This document shows, in pieces, positions 1 to 9,199 of a DNA stretch of 64,000 nucleotides. This stretch comes from Penium margaritaceum (taxonomy: Eukaryota; Streptophyta; Zygnematophyceae; Desmidiales; Peniaceae): NCBI GenBank assembly GCA_023375785.1, contig SZWC01001605.1, positions 12,510 through 76,509 of the forward strand, in the 5' to 3' direction. Numbering within the stretch: position 1 is the stretch's first letter; each line of letters begins with the position of its first letter. Both the position numbers and the translations under genes were made by a program. The notes under the pieces were generated by a model, which saw only the letters and a program-made list of their open reading frames with translations, ran no database searches and was not told where the DNA came from.

Positions 1-1406
1 ACGCCAATGACCACGCAGTGCCCATGGCGTGGGCACTGGCACCGACCGAGGACGAGAAGAGTTGGATTTTTTTTTGCGCACAGGTTGCCCTTGCGTATCC
101 CACTGCTGCTCTGCCTGGGACAAGCATCATCACAGACAGAGAGAAGGGCCTGGAGAAAGCGGTGAAGAAGTACTTAGGAGGTGCAACACACACTTTCTGC
201 GCATGGCACTTGCGCGAGAACGTCCGCATTGTCTACGAGAAGAAAGCCGCACACTGGGCATGGAAGTGTGCGCATGCGCTCAATGTCGACAAGTGGCAAA
301 AGGCAACCACCCACCTGCGGCAAGTGAGTGCATCTGCCTACGCATATCTGTTTGGCAGGCCAGGTGGGGATGGGTCCGTGGTCGGGGGTGTACCTCTGGA
401 GAAATGGACACGTCTCCACTGCCCCCTTGGCAGGGGAGGCCACACGACCTCCAATGCAGCAGAGAGCTGGAATGCACGCATCGTAGCGCACCGCAAGATG
501 TATCCATACTACTGCTTTGTGAGCATCCTGCCCTTTGTGTAGCGCATGTTTTGTGCTCGGCGTGCCCAGACGAAAGCTGTGCAGACGTCCTTGGCCCCTG
601 TCCAAGCCAACCGACTGCTCAACTGCCTTGCCGTGGCCCGTGAGTACAATGTGACAGAGGAGGGCCCAAACACTGCAACTGTGGATGGACCAACCAACAA
701 TCCCCGACAGGTAGACCTGCTGGAGAAGACTTGCAGCTGTGGCAGGTGGAAGGAGTTTGGAATGCCATGTCATCATGCTTGCGCTTTCCTGCTCGTGAAG
801 CGCATCAACGTAGAGAACCTTGTCGACCCTGGACTCACGCGCATGGCGTTCCGACGTGCATACAACAACCCCATCCCCTCGCCGGTGGTGAAAAACATTG
901 TACCCGTCGAACCACAGTGGCTGCAACCGGGACCAAGGCATGGGAAGGGACGCCCGCGCAACGCAATGAAAGACCGTGAGATGATGCGGAAGAAAACCTT
1001 CAATTGCCCACAGTGTGGACAAAAGGGCCACACCAAGACACGTTGTAAAAACCCGCCTGCACCAAGTCCTGCACAGGCCGCAGCAAGGGGATACAATGGA
1101 CGTGTAGAGGCTGCTGCTGCACAGGCCGCTGCAGCCTTGGAGGCACGTGCAATTGCCTCCACAGCTGTGGGTGCTCCACTTGCGGCGTATGCCAGTGGTG
1201 ATGTGGAGTACGATCCCGAGGCTCCGCCCCGGGATGAAGTGGATGATGATGATGTTGGTGCTGAAAGTGATGACTCTGGTGCATACTCCCCTCCTCTTGG
1301 TGATGATGGTGTGACGGTGACGCAGGATGAGCACACCCAGCAGTTGGATGAGGAGGAGAGAGAGTGGGAGGAGATGTACGAGGAGGAGCCAGAGGAGGAG
1401 GAGTGA
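1..1406 (+). pseudogene. MuDR/MULE transposase, C-terminal two thirds (MULE-1)
   Basis: A DDE transposase that would cut and paste Mutator-like elements in the nucleus. The visible reading frame starts in the DDE core (ANDHAVPMAWAL at about 6-40), then has the second Asp in IITDREKGL (about 127-153), the family Cys/His motif TFCAWHLREN (about 192-221) and the catalytic Glu in SNAAESWNAR (about 455-485). A SWIM zinc finger follows (CSCGRW...GMPCHHA, about 732-780), then a CCHC knuckle CPQCGQKGHTKTRC from 1,005, an Ala-rich linker and a strongly acidic C-terminus. One in-frame TAG at 540-542 interrupts it where MULE-2 has CAG, a single C-to-T change, so this copy is barely broken in the part seen. 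The DNA-binding domain lies outside the window. Family assignment is secure. Confidence 0.9.
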
Positions 1407-1407
1407 G

Positions 1408-1517
1408 GTACGTAGTTGCTTTGTTTGGCGTCATGCCCTGTTATTCACAATTTGCAGGAACTGTCATCAGTTTACGGGTGTTTGTCATGACTAATACTTG
1501 CTTTTGTTCATGTGCAG
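1408..1517 (+). other. Probable intron directly after the transposase stop codon (MULE-1)
   Basis: The stop codon TGA (1,404-1,406) is followed by a single G and then GTACGT, a strong plant 5' splice donor. A pyrimidine-rich stretch ending in TGTGCAG closes the intron at 1,517. MULE-2 has the same arrangement at 7,144-7,246 with similar length (103 versus 110 nt). The stop lies at the exon junction, so splicing here should not trigger nonsense-mediated decay. Confidence 0.6.
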
Positions 1518-1535
1518 GATGAAGTTTGCTGGACT

Positions 1536-1859
1536 ATGGAGATTGAGCACACCATAGTGAGAGGCGGCTCCCAGTTCACCCGGAGAGGGGGGTTTCGGGT
1601 TAGGCAGAAGGTCAGAGTTAGGCATAGACACAGTAGTTCATTGCATGTGGGGAGGGGGGCCAGTAGTGTGTATGTTCCGAGAAGCAGACATGGCTGCCAA
1701 GATTCATACACTGAGGCCAAGGTCTTCTACGATGCTGAGCACTGTCAGCCATGGGAGCAGCTGTGTCCTGTCTGTGACATTGTTCATTTTCTCCGGGGAT
1801 TGAGTCGTGAAGTCTTCAAGGAAATTGCGTATCCCACGTTCACTGTGTATGGTGTTTAG
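1536..1859 (+). CDS. Small MULE-associated ORF with FYD.E and CP.CDI motifs (MULE-1)
   Basis: A 107-residue ORF starting at the first in-frame ATG after the post-stop intron. I do not recognise a named family. The N-terminal half is basic (many Arg/Gln/Val). The C-terminal half carries KVFYDAEHC and then LCPVCDIVHFLRGL. These align with VFYDTEDEL and LCPMCDIIGWIHTL in the 144-residue ORF at 7,557-7,991 of MULE-2. Most base differences inside the shared motifs are at third positions (TGT CCT versus TGC CCC, TAC versus TAT), which points to past selection on the protein. It may be a second protein of the transposon or an alternative last exon. The CP.C pair with nearby Cys/His could bind zinc, but this is inference. 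Confidence 0.6.
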   Translation: MEIEHTIVRGGSQFTRRGGFRVRQKVRVRHRHSSSLHVGRGASSVYVPRSRHGCQDSYTEAKVFYDAEHCQPWEQLCPVCDIVHFLRGLSREVFKEIAYPTFTVYGV

Positions 1860-2743
1860 TGTTTGACATTTCCTGAATTGATTGTACTCAATCCAATTCC
1901 CTTGTGCAAGGTTGGTCATTTCAAGTGCCAACTTCATTAGCAAGAAGTGCCAGAAGTACGTGAAGTGTACTTCTGAGTGTTCATAAGGTAATGCTTCTGA
2001 TGTAAAGACTGTTCATAGCGTTCATCTGACTGCTTCTCTTCTAACATCATAAGAATAAGCCGAAATCCATGTCATTCTTTCATTAGCAAGTAGTTCTAGA
2101 AGCAGTTGAAGTGTACTTCTGAGTGTTCATAATGTAATGCTTCTGATGTAAACACTGTTCATATCGTTGAAGTGACTTCTTCTCCTCCAACATCATAAGA
2201 ACAAGCCGAAATCCATGTCGTTCTTTCATAGGGATAACCTTCACGTACCACGTACAAGCAAAGTACATGACACTGTCTGTTATAGGGTGCACAACCACCA
2301 CATGGGAAGTAAGTACATGATATAATAATGAAGTAACAAATGATTTCATTGGTACCATGTTCATGAAGTGTACTACTGAGAATGGCACATTGATGTACAA
2401 CCTTACCATACGCTGCTGAAGAGGTGACATTTCACTTATGATATTGCTGACTATAATAACAGCGAGGTGGGCATATTGATGATGAAAGTACAAGGTATTT
2501 GATCCCACAATATCCAGTATAACGGTAGAATTGTGCGCATATCATGTCCTCATTTGACTGCTACATTGGTCTTTAATACTCCCAGAAATAGTGTAAAATA
2601 GAGGACATTCCGTTGCTTTTATGCACACTAATAATGCCGATAAGGGTGGTATATTGTTCATTTTCATGGAAAAACTTTATTCCACGATGCCCTGCATATA
2701 GTTATGAACTTCAGTAAAGACATGAGGTAAACGATGATGTTAA
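1860..2743. repeat. Non-coding MULE-1 interior with a 146-bp tandem duplication
   Basis: No gene is visible. Two diverged direct copies of a 146-bp unit lie at about 1,936-2,081 and 2,082-2,227, sharing GAAGTGTACTTCTGAGTG and AAGCCGAAATCCATGTC. The rest is AT-rich and unremarkable. Confidence 0.7.
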
Positions 2744-3054
2744 TCACAACCGTGACCATGGAAGTGGCCAGACCGAGATCCATGGCGCCCAATTGGGTAG
2801 ACATAACAACGGTCGGGCATGAGGTGCTTTCATGCCCAAGTGCCAACACATGGTGTATGGGTCCTCGGGTGTATTTGGGTTGATGATGTCCCATGCGCGC
2901 TTTATCTTTGCCCACTCAGCCACCGCAGTTCCGTGATCCATGGGCGGGGGGGGGGGGGGATTATCACGGTTCCCCAAGGACCGTACACCGGTTCAGGCCG
3001 GCCACCCCAGCCCTGCAACGGTGGCAGAGGACGCGTATCTCGAACATTGGACAT
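2744..3054 (-). pseudogene. Convergent MULE ORF, W/P-rich with DPYTMCW motif (MULE-1)
   Basis: A minus-strand ORF of about 100 codons facing the transposase gene. It starts at an ATG at 3,054 (MSNVRDTRPLPPLQGW), then YGPWGT, a Pro run, MDHGTAVAEWAKIKRAWD, DPYTMCWHLGMKAPH and a W/P-rich end before the stop at 2,744. The same layout occurs at 8,583-8,762 and 9,003-9,184 in MULE-2 and at 50,510-50,828 in MULE-3. A frame change falls in the G homopolymer near 2,943-2,960, which could be a real indel or a sequencing slip. I know no named domain for it. Its position is like that of mudrB in maize MuDR, a second gene convergent with the transposase, but I see no sequence resemblance to claim homology. 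Confidence 0.6.
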
Positions 3055-3119
3055 GTCGCAGGAGGGTTTGCTCATTGTACTCTTCAGTACGGGAGAAGGT
3101 AGTAGTCCATTACGATTAG

Positions 3120-3270
3120 GGTGAAATAGCCCAGATACCCATAAAACACGAAGTGTGACTCTCATCCGCCCGTCATTTGGAACAAAAGTAACGATCCGCC
3201 CGTTGCTCGGAAGAAAAGCAACCAGCCGCCCATCGCTGTACAGGAAAGCAACCAACCACCTGTGGTACTT
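3120..3270 (-). repeat. Left terminal inverted repeat of MULE-2: 30-bp tandem units
   Basis: Units begin CCGCCCGTCATTTGGAACAA, CCGCCCGTTGCTCGGAAGAA and CCGCCCATCGCTGTACAGGA, spaced exactly 30 bp. They are the reverse complement of the units at 10,157-10,350. The outer edge GGTGAAATAGCCC corresponds to the reversed right-hand terminus. Confidence 0.7.
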
Positions 3271-3839
3271 TCGCTTATCAAGGAGTACCGGCACCTGCGT
3301 TACATGCGTTGCATCGTGGACACGATGTTACTTTTTATCCGGTGAATTCGATTTTCGCCTTTTATTTCCACAGTCCGTACAACGAGACGCTGCATGCCCT
3401 TGAATGCGACTGTAAATGTGTCTACATATATTCACATAAACTTGGTTCGGTGTTCATCCAGGTCGCGTAGGAAGGGGTACTTGATTTTCCATAAGATTAG
3501 AGGTCATCCGCTGCCTTCTACGTTGGTTCTCCTTTGCCATGCTGACGTTGCGTACACTCTTAAACAATAAGGCGTATGAAACACCGCCTGCATGCCCAGA
3601 TGCCCGCCTGGCTGCCGAACCTGCACGTGCGCAAATGGAGGGGCACCAGTGACCTGTGACCCTTGTCGCACGTGTGTAGTGCACGCGGCTTGGTTGCAAA
3701 ACCTGTCCATGTATGCTGGCATGCGGATGGTCCTTCACATGCGTTGGCACAACTCAGAGTCAGCGTGAGCATGGACGGGGGGTTANGCGAAGCGACAACA
3801 TGGCGCTCTCTCTCCTCATCAAGCGAGGTGAGTTCATGT

Positions 3840-3899
3840 GCAGGGTACGTCAGGAATATATTGTGTTGAGAAAATGCCAATGTGCCCATTCTTCGCGCC
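3840..3899 (+). promoter_or_regulatory. Possible core promoter of the MULE-2 transposase gene
   Basis: An AATATATTG motif near 3,854 lies about 45 nt upstream of the chosen ATG at 3,900. MULE-3 has TTTATATATA at 47,801-47,810, about 40 nt before its ATG. The shared spacing suggests a TATA box, but nothing else supports it. Confidence 0.3.
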
Positions 3900-6800
3900 A
3901 TGGCGCCCCAGACCCGGGGCAGTGCCCGGAGGGCGGAGGCTCCTGCCTCCACCAGTCCGGTCCGCGCAGATCCCACACAGCCGCCCCGTCGCCCACCGAT
4001 CTCATGTGCCCAGGCATTGCGTCCTACGACTGCTGTGCTCTCACAACCGCGCAGCCCTCTGACACGAGGACGGGCGGTCTTCACCGGCCAGGGGGGCTTG
4101 CCCGTGGCGGCTAAGTTTTGCGTGCCACGGCAGGTACCTCCCCGTCGTGTGGCCTCGCCGGCAACAGCCGCCACAACTCTGTCCGGTTCTTCAGACCCAA
4201 GGCGGCGTAACCTTCAACGGCCGAACCCACTGACGGCTGCGGGGTGGCGCCCCACAGGCGTGGGTGTGACCCCGCCGCTTGCACTTCCCGATGAGCCGAC
4301 GGCTGCTGCACGTCCCGCTGCACGTCCTGCGCCACCACGAGCTGCACGACCTGCGGCACCATCTGCAGCACCACCCGCTGCCTCTCCCGCTGCAGCACTC
4401 GCTGTTGTACCCGCTGCTGTACCCGCTGCTGTACCCGCTGCTGTACCCGCTGCACCACCCGCTGCACCACCCGCTTCACCACCCGCTGCACTACCCGTTG
4501 CACCACCCGCTGCACCACCCGCTGTACCACCCGCTGCACGATTTGTGGCCCGACCCGGTGCAGCACCCGCTGCACTACCTGCGGGACGACCTGCGGTACG
4601 GCCCGCCACACGACCACCTCAGCAACACCCCTATCGCCCTGTGGAGCATGGTCTTCCGCCAGCGCCTCCTCCAGCGCAGCCGCAGTTCACGGCACACCAC
4701 GATTTCATCCGTCAATCAGGTGCCGAGGAAGAAGTCTTCTTCTGGCTGAACAGAGACCGTGAATATGAGGAATGGGAAAGACGTTTCGACGAAGAGGCCG
4801 CCGAGAGCATGCGGTTGTTTCGAATGGAGCCACGCTCCCCGGAGCAGACCGAGGATCCTCCTTACACACAATTGTGGGCAAGGCACTGTGTCATTTGTCC
4901 TAGTGCCTCCACTGGTAATTTGTGTGTCCCGGTTTTTACTTGCTTCACTGTCGTCTTGTATTGCACGCCTGCTCTGGCCCTTGTCTACGGCACATACTTG
5001 TCTTTGCGTACCCAGTGTTTCCATAACATCGTTTTCACATCTTCTTCTTGGACAGCTTCCGGCCCACTCCCGACTGACGACTATGCTTTGCGTTCTGCCC
5101 ATCGTCTCCTATTGCAGCCACGTCCGAGAGCTCGCCCGATTCTACGACGAAGAAAAGGAAGGCAGATGGTGACGACCTGGTGGAGGGCAAGAAGTTTCGC
5201 AACATGGCGGCATGTAGAGCGGCCATCGAAGACTACGTGGTGGCGAACCGCTTTGGGCTTCAGTGGGTGCGGAGCGAGCCCGGACGGATCGACGTGCGCT
5301 GCGTGGAGGCCGTCAGACGTGGTTGCGCGTGGCACGTACGCGCAGTTGTCTCTTCCAAGCTTGGGGCGGTGAAGCTGTCCCACGTGACAGAGGGCCACTG
5401 TTGCACCCCAACTATTGGCCGCGGGAGCCCCGCCCGTACCACACGTTGGATTGTCCGGCACATCTCGCAGCAAATGGCGCGGGATCCGACAACGCCTCCT
5501 GCCACGCTCAGGGCCATCATCAAGGAAGCATCGGGTATTCAAGTGGCTGGGAGTACAGCAGGAGAATCATGACAATGGATGGAACGTTTTTGAAGAACGA
5601 CCACAAGCAGGTCATGTTGGTCGCGCAGTTTTTGATGCAAACGACCACGCATGCCCGATGGCGTGGGCTCTGGTCTCCAGTGAGAACGACGAGACATGGA
5701 TGTGGTTTTGCGAGCACCTGGCTCGAGCTTACCCCTCCGCTTCTACTGCAAGCGCAGTCATTGTGTCCGACCGTGAAGCTGGACTGGCGAAAGCGGTTGC
5801 AAGACATTTGCCGGGCGCAACACACACTTACTGTGCATGGCACCTCCGCAGAAACGTTCAGGAGAAGTACGGCAAGAATGCGGCATACTGGGCATACAAG
5901 TGCGCGCAGGCACTGACACACGAGCAGTTTCACCGGGCAGCACGTCATCTGCGGGCAGTGAGCGAACGAGCTGCGGACTACCTCATCCCAGGCCGGGACG
6001 GAACCGGTGGCATACCACTACAGAAATGGACGTCGTACATGTGCCCCGTGCCTCGCGGGGGGCACATTACCAGCAATACGTCAGAGTCGCTGAACTCTCG
6101 TCTGAAGAGCCTGCGCAAGCTGTTCCCGTTCTACTGCTTCCTGCAGGTGTACTACTTCGTGCAGGGAATCATGGCGCAGCGTCGCAAGCAGATAGCCAAG
6201 TGCAGCGAGCTTCTTGCCCCGGCTCCCGCAAAACGCCTGCTCCACAGCTCCGCAGTTGCACGTGACTACGATGTGGTCATGGAGGGGCCGTCGTCGGCAA
6301 TGGTTCGTGGCCCCACTGATGTGCGCCGGCACGTGAACCTGGCCATGGGAACCTGTGACTGTCGTCGGTGGCGGGAGTTTGGCCAGCCATTCCAGCATGC
6401 TTGTGCGCTCATGATGGAGGTGGGTGTGGACCCGACTGCGCACGTCAGCCGCTGACAGTCAGTGCGGTATTGGAGCCTCACGTACGAAAACCCTATGCCC
6501 ACACTGAGTCCAGCCGGACTGAACCAACCTTTGCCGCCAGGCTGGGGCCAGCCAGGTACGCGGCGTGGCCGCGGTCGTCCGAGGAGCGCTCGCATGGACC
6601 GTGCGCTGCTGCGGAAACGCAACTTCATCTGCCCGAGGTGTGGCCGCAAGGGGCACACGAAAAAGAGCTGTCCAAACCCACCTGCACCACGGCCTCACGA
6701 AGCGGCAGCTGCACTACGAGCAGAGAGAGAGGCAGCAGCAGGGACTGCAGCTGCTCGTGCTGCGAGAGAGGGAGGGGCAGGGCGCGAGGAAGGGGCAGCT

Positions 6801-7142
6801 ACGGACGACAGTGACGCGTCCGACTACGACCCGGAGGGTGAACCCAGGGGGTCGTCGACGGACGACGAGGTTGGTGAGGCAGCCGCAGATGACTTCGACG
6901 ACAACGTGTCCGACAGTGGCAGTGACGACTCCCTGGGGTATGCGGCGGAGCCTGAGACCGGACTGCTGACACAGGAATAGCACGATGCTGAAAGTGCCAG
7001 GTTCATGGAGGAGCATGGCGGAATGGAGGAACATGGAGAGGAAGACGCAGGAGAAGAGGGGGATGAAGACGAGGCTGATGATGAAGCTGAGCAAGACGTC
7101 CGGAATGACGACATAAGAGGCTTGGACGCTCTCGGAATCTAA
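3900..7142 (+). pseudogene. MuDR/MULE transposase gene (MULE-2), two main exons, broken
   Basis: The chosen start is ATG at 3,900 (MAPQT; good GCCATGG context; MULE-3 starts MASQ). Exon 1 (3,900-4,914) has a long Pro/Ala tract, then the conserved FFWLNRDREYEEWERRF. The intron 4,915-5,117 (GTAATT...GCAG) is phase 1, and MULE-3 has it too. Exon 2 carries a KKRK nuclear signal, the MuDR DNA-binding domain (about 5,180-5,400), the first Asp in TMDGTFLKND (about 5,573-5,602), the second in VSDREAGL (about 5,763), TYCAWHLRRN and the Glu in SNTSESLNSR. A CCHC knuckle lies from 6,630 and an acidic tail ends at TAA 7,140-7,142. Damage: a missing block near 5,545 relative to MULE-3, a short T run near 5,630 that shifts frame, stops at 6,453 and 6,978, and Phe in place of the SWIM third Cys. 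It is recently dead rather than ancient. Confidence 0.85.
4290..4610 (+). repeat. Pro/Ala-coding tandem tract in MULE-2 exon 1
   Basis: Short 12- to 15-bp units (CCCGCTGCTGTA, CCCGCTGCACCA) repeat about 20 times and encode PAAVPAAV/PAAPPA runs. MULE-3 exon 1 lacks the tract, having only a short Pro-rich piece, so it expanded in this copy. The minus-strand reading is a shadow. Confidence 0.8.
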
Positions 7143-7143
7143 G

Positions 7144-7246
7144 GTGAGACATTCAAGTAGTGTTGTCTGCATTGTGTTCTGCAACTCTGCAAATCATGCA
7201 TACACGGACATGCATTTCATAACTACAATTTCATGTCTCTGTGCAG
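7144..7246 (+). other. Probable intron directly after the transposase stop codon (MULE-2)
   Basis: TAA (7,140-7,142) plus one G is followed by GTGAGA, a near-consensus donor. The intron closes with TCTCTGTGCAG at 7,246. It matches the arrangement at 1,408-1,517 in MULE-1. Confidence 0.6.
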
Positions 7247-7556
7247 GGGTGCAGGGAAGCATGCCATGAACTCAGACCAAGCGTGGAAGGAAGAACAAGT
7301 CTGACCAAGCCTTGGCTGACACTCTGCTCTGCTTGGCCAGTGGGCTGCCTAGTTCTGAGCTGAACAATGTTGTGTGCTTGTGTCAGTTGTCTCTGTCATG
7401 TTTAGGCTAGTGATTTCACAACGTGTTTCAACATCCATCCCCAATCCATGTAGTCGTACTGGCCGTTTAGGAAGTGTGATTGAACTCAAGGTACCGGTGT
7501 TGCATTACGTAATACTGAACACAGTTGATTAAGACTACTTTCACAGACGAGCCACA

Positions 7557-7991
7557 ATGACGTGCGCAATGTACAAAAGCCAGATGACAGTCATTTGTAT
7601 AACTCTCGGACATTGTCCTTGTTTCAACATGGATTGCACGGTATTCCCGGGAGCAGTACCTCTTCTGACTTCTTTTCTTTGTAGAGCTAGTACTTGTTAC
7701 TTGCTGTTGAGGTTGGACACGGAATGGAGGCGTCTACAGCTCCATGTGTACTGCAGCACGTGCCCAGAACCATTTCATATGGATGTTCTATCAGAGTTCA
7801 CTCCCGAAGAAGTGTTCTATGATACTGAAGACGAACTTGAAGAAGGGACAGTCATTCATCCGGTTCCTGCACAGGCTTCGGCCAGGCCTGTGCCCTTGTG
7901 CCCCATGTGCGACATTATTGGATGGATCCATACACTACCCCCACAAGTCCAGCGGTGGATTGTGAACGGCAAACCAAGTCCGTTCCAGTGA
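7557..7991 (+). CDS. Small MULE-associated ORF with FYD.E and CP.CDI motifs (MULE-2)
   Basis: A 144-residue ORF downstream of the transposase on the same strand. Its C-terminal 70 residues align with the MULE-1 small ORF: TPEEVFYDTEDEL, then PLCPMCDIIGWIHTLPP, ending NGKPSPFQ. The N-terminal part has several Cys residues but little obvious likeness to MULE-1, and the start at 7,557 is uncertain: a further intron between 7,247 and 7,690 is possible. It is uninterrupted here although the transposase is broken. Function unknown. It is either a second transposon protein or an alternative 3' exon. Confidence 0.55.
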   Translation: MTCAMYKSQMTVICITLGHCPCFNMDCTVFPGAVPLLTSFLCRASTCYLLLRLDTEWRRLQLHVYCSTCPEPFHMDVLSEFTPEEVFYDTEDELEEGTVIHPVPAQASARPVPLCPMCDIIGWIHTLPPQVQRWIVNGKPSPFQ

Positions 7992-8420
7992 CCAAAGGGT
8001 GGTTGAATGTAGTGATGTTGCAAAAGTCAACCGAACGTCTGCTTCATTCACATATTCAATGGTGGACGACATGGATTTCTGCATGTGAGAAGGCCCTTCA
8101 CGTTGGAAAACATGCACATGTGCTCCAAGGTATTTAAATGAAGCCATGCATTGCCTTGTGCAGCAGATGTCTTGATACTGTGATGTCCAACACCCTTACG
8201 TACACAAGTTAGAGTACGTTTTCCACGCAGGCGCAATCGCGAGGTTCCAAATGTCAAAGTGTTGCATAACCCAGTTGTTACTGTATGTCACCATGGAGGG
8301 CACATTGCATTCATGTGTAAGATACCTGACATGTCAGATTTAAAAAGGATCAGAATATAACCACAATACCCGGTACTTTGGATGTAAAACGTGTTGTCAG
8401 AATTTCACATGTACCCAATC
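7992..8420. other. MULE-2 interior without a visible gene
   Basis: This stretch separates the small plus-strand ORF from the convergent minus-strand ORFs. It would hold both 3' ends. I see no coding signal. Confidence 0.5.
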
Positions 8421-8582
8421 CTACACCACAGTCCGCGGTCAGAGTCTGGCGCACCATAAAGGATCCGGATGTACCCATGGCTGCCAGTGTGGTGGGCACC
8501 AGATAGGACGGCAATGTGGCCACTTCACACCCATGATGCGGCACATGTCGAATGGATCACTTGGAGGTGGGCCCATATTCTT

Positions 8583-8762
8583 CTAGTCCCAGCGGCTTTT
8601 GATGTTGTTCCACGCGACCCATGCATCAAACTGGTCCATGCGGGGTCGTGGAGGAAGTAGTTCGCCCCATGGACCATATCGAGGAGCATCCGGTCCTCCG
8701 TCCCACAACTGGAGCGGCGGCATCGGACGACCTCGCAGCTTCAACGGATCGGAAAGAGCCAT
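8583..8762 (-). pseudogene. Convergent MULE ORF, copy a (MULE-2)
   Basis: Starts ATG at 8,762: MALSDPLKLRGRPMPPLQLW, then RYGPWGELLPP and WVAWNNIKSRWD, and stops at TAG 8,583-8,585. Beyond the stop the same frame still resembles the MULE-1 protein (SDPFDMC, MGVKWPH, WCPPHWQPWV) down to about 8,460, so the stop looks premature and the ancestral protein longer. No known family recognised. The conserved Cys, His and Trp may form a metal site or a compact fold, but that is inference. Confidence 0.6.
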
Positions 8763-9002
8763 GTTTGCAAGCAAAAACGATGCAAGTGAAGGAGAAGTAG
8801 AGATAGCACGAGTGGTGACTTCTACAATTGAGAAAAACCCGTGGTTCACCAATGAAACACGTCTACAACACTCCTTGTCCTGTCAAAAGTTTCCGTCTAC
8901 AATCTCGCACACCAGAGTGGGTCCGGATGGACCCACAGCTGGCAGTGAGGCGGGCACCATGCAAAACGGTGATGCGGCGGTTTCACACCCATGAGCTAGC
9001 AC

Positions 9003-9184
9003 ATGGTGTATGGGTCTGCTGGACATGGGCCGAGTCCTTTGGAGTCCTACATGTGCTTGATGTTAACCCACCCGATCCACGCATCGTACAGGTCCATGTG
9101 GCTAGTATCCTCGACAAAACCCGCCCACATCTGGAGCGGGGGCAACGGACGCCCCTTCAACGACAAGTGGTGCGAGGACGCCAT
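9003..9184 (-). pseudogene. Convergent MULE ORF, copy b (MULE-2)
   Basis: Starts ATG at 9,184: MASSHHLSLKGRPLPPLQMW, then DLYDAWIGWVNIKHM and ADPYTMC, with likeness continuing to about 8,925 (MGVKPPH, WCPPH). At least two in-frame stops interrupt it. It is a tandem duplicate of copy a and more decayed. Confidence 0.5.
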
Positions 9185-9199
9185 GGCCTGCGATTGAAT

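Larger units (their letters stand above)
1..3119 (+). mobile_element. MULE-1, Mutator-like DNA transposon, 5' part outside the window
   Basis: The window opens inside the transposase of a MuDR-type element. In order it carries the transposase (to 1,406), an intron just after the stop, a small ORF (1,536-1,859), a 146-bp tandem duplication and a convergent minus-strand ORF (2,744-3,054). The order matches MULE-2 and, apart from the small ORF, MULE-3. Its right terminal array is not found directly after the convergent ORF; instead the left end of MULE-2 begins at about 3,120. MULE-2 may therefore have landed in MULE-1 or replaced its end. The left end cannot be seen. Confidence 0.8.
8465..9190. 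repeat. Direct duplication carrying the convergent ORF (MULE-2)
   Basis: Two diverged copies of a unit of about 420-460 bp, each starting near CCGGATG..ACCCA (8,465 and 8,923) and ending near the start codon of the convergent ORF (8,762 and 9,184). MULE-1 and MULE-3 have one copy each. Confidence 0.75.

Noticed and set aside
174-1334. 386-codon minus-strand ORF
   Set aside because: Antisense to the MULE-1 transposase, which has all the expected domains in the plus frame.
4111-4617. Minus-strand Val/Gln-rich and Ala/Gly-rich ORFs
   Set aside because: Antisense shadows of the Pro/Ala-coding tract in the MULE-2 transposase exon.
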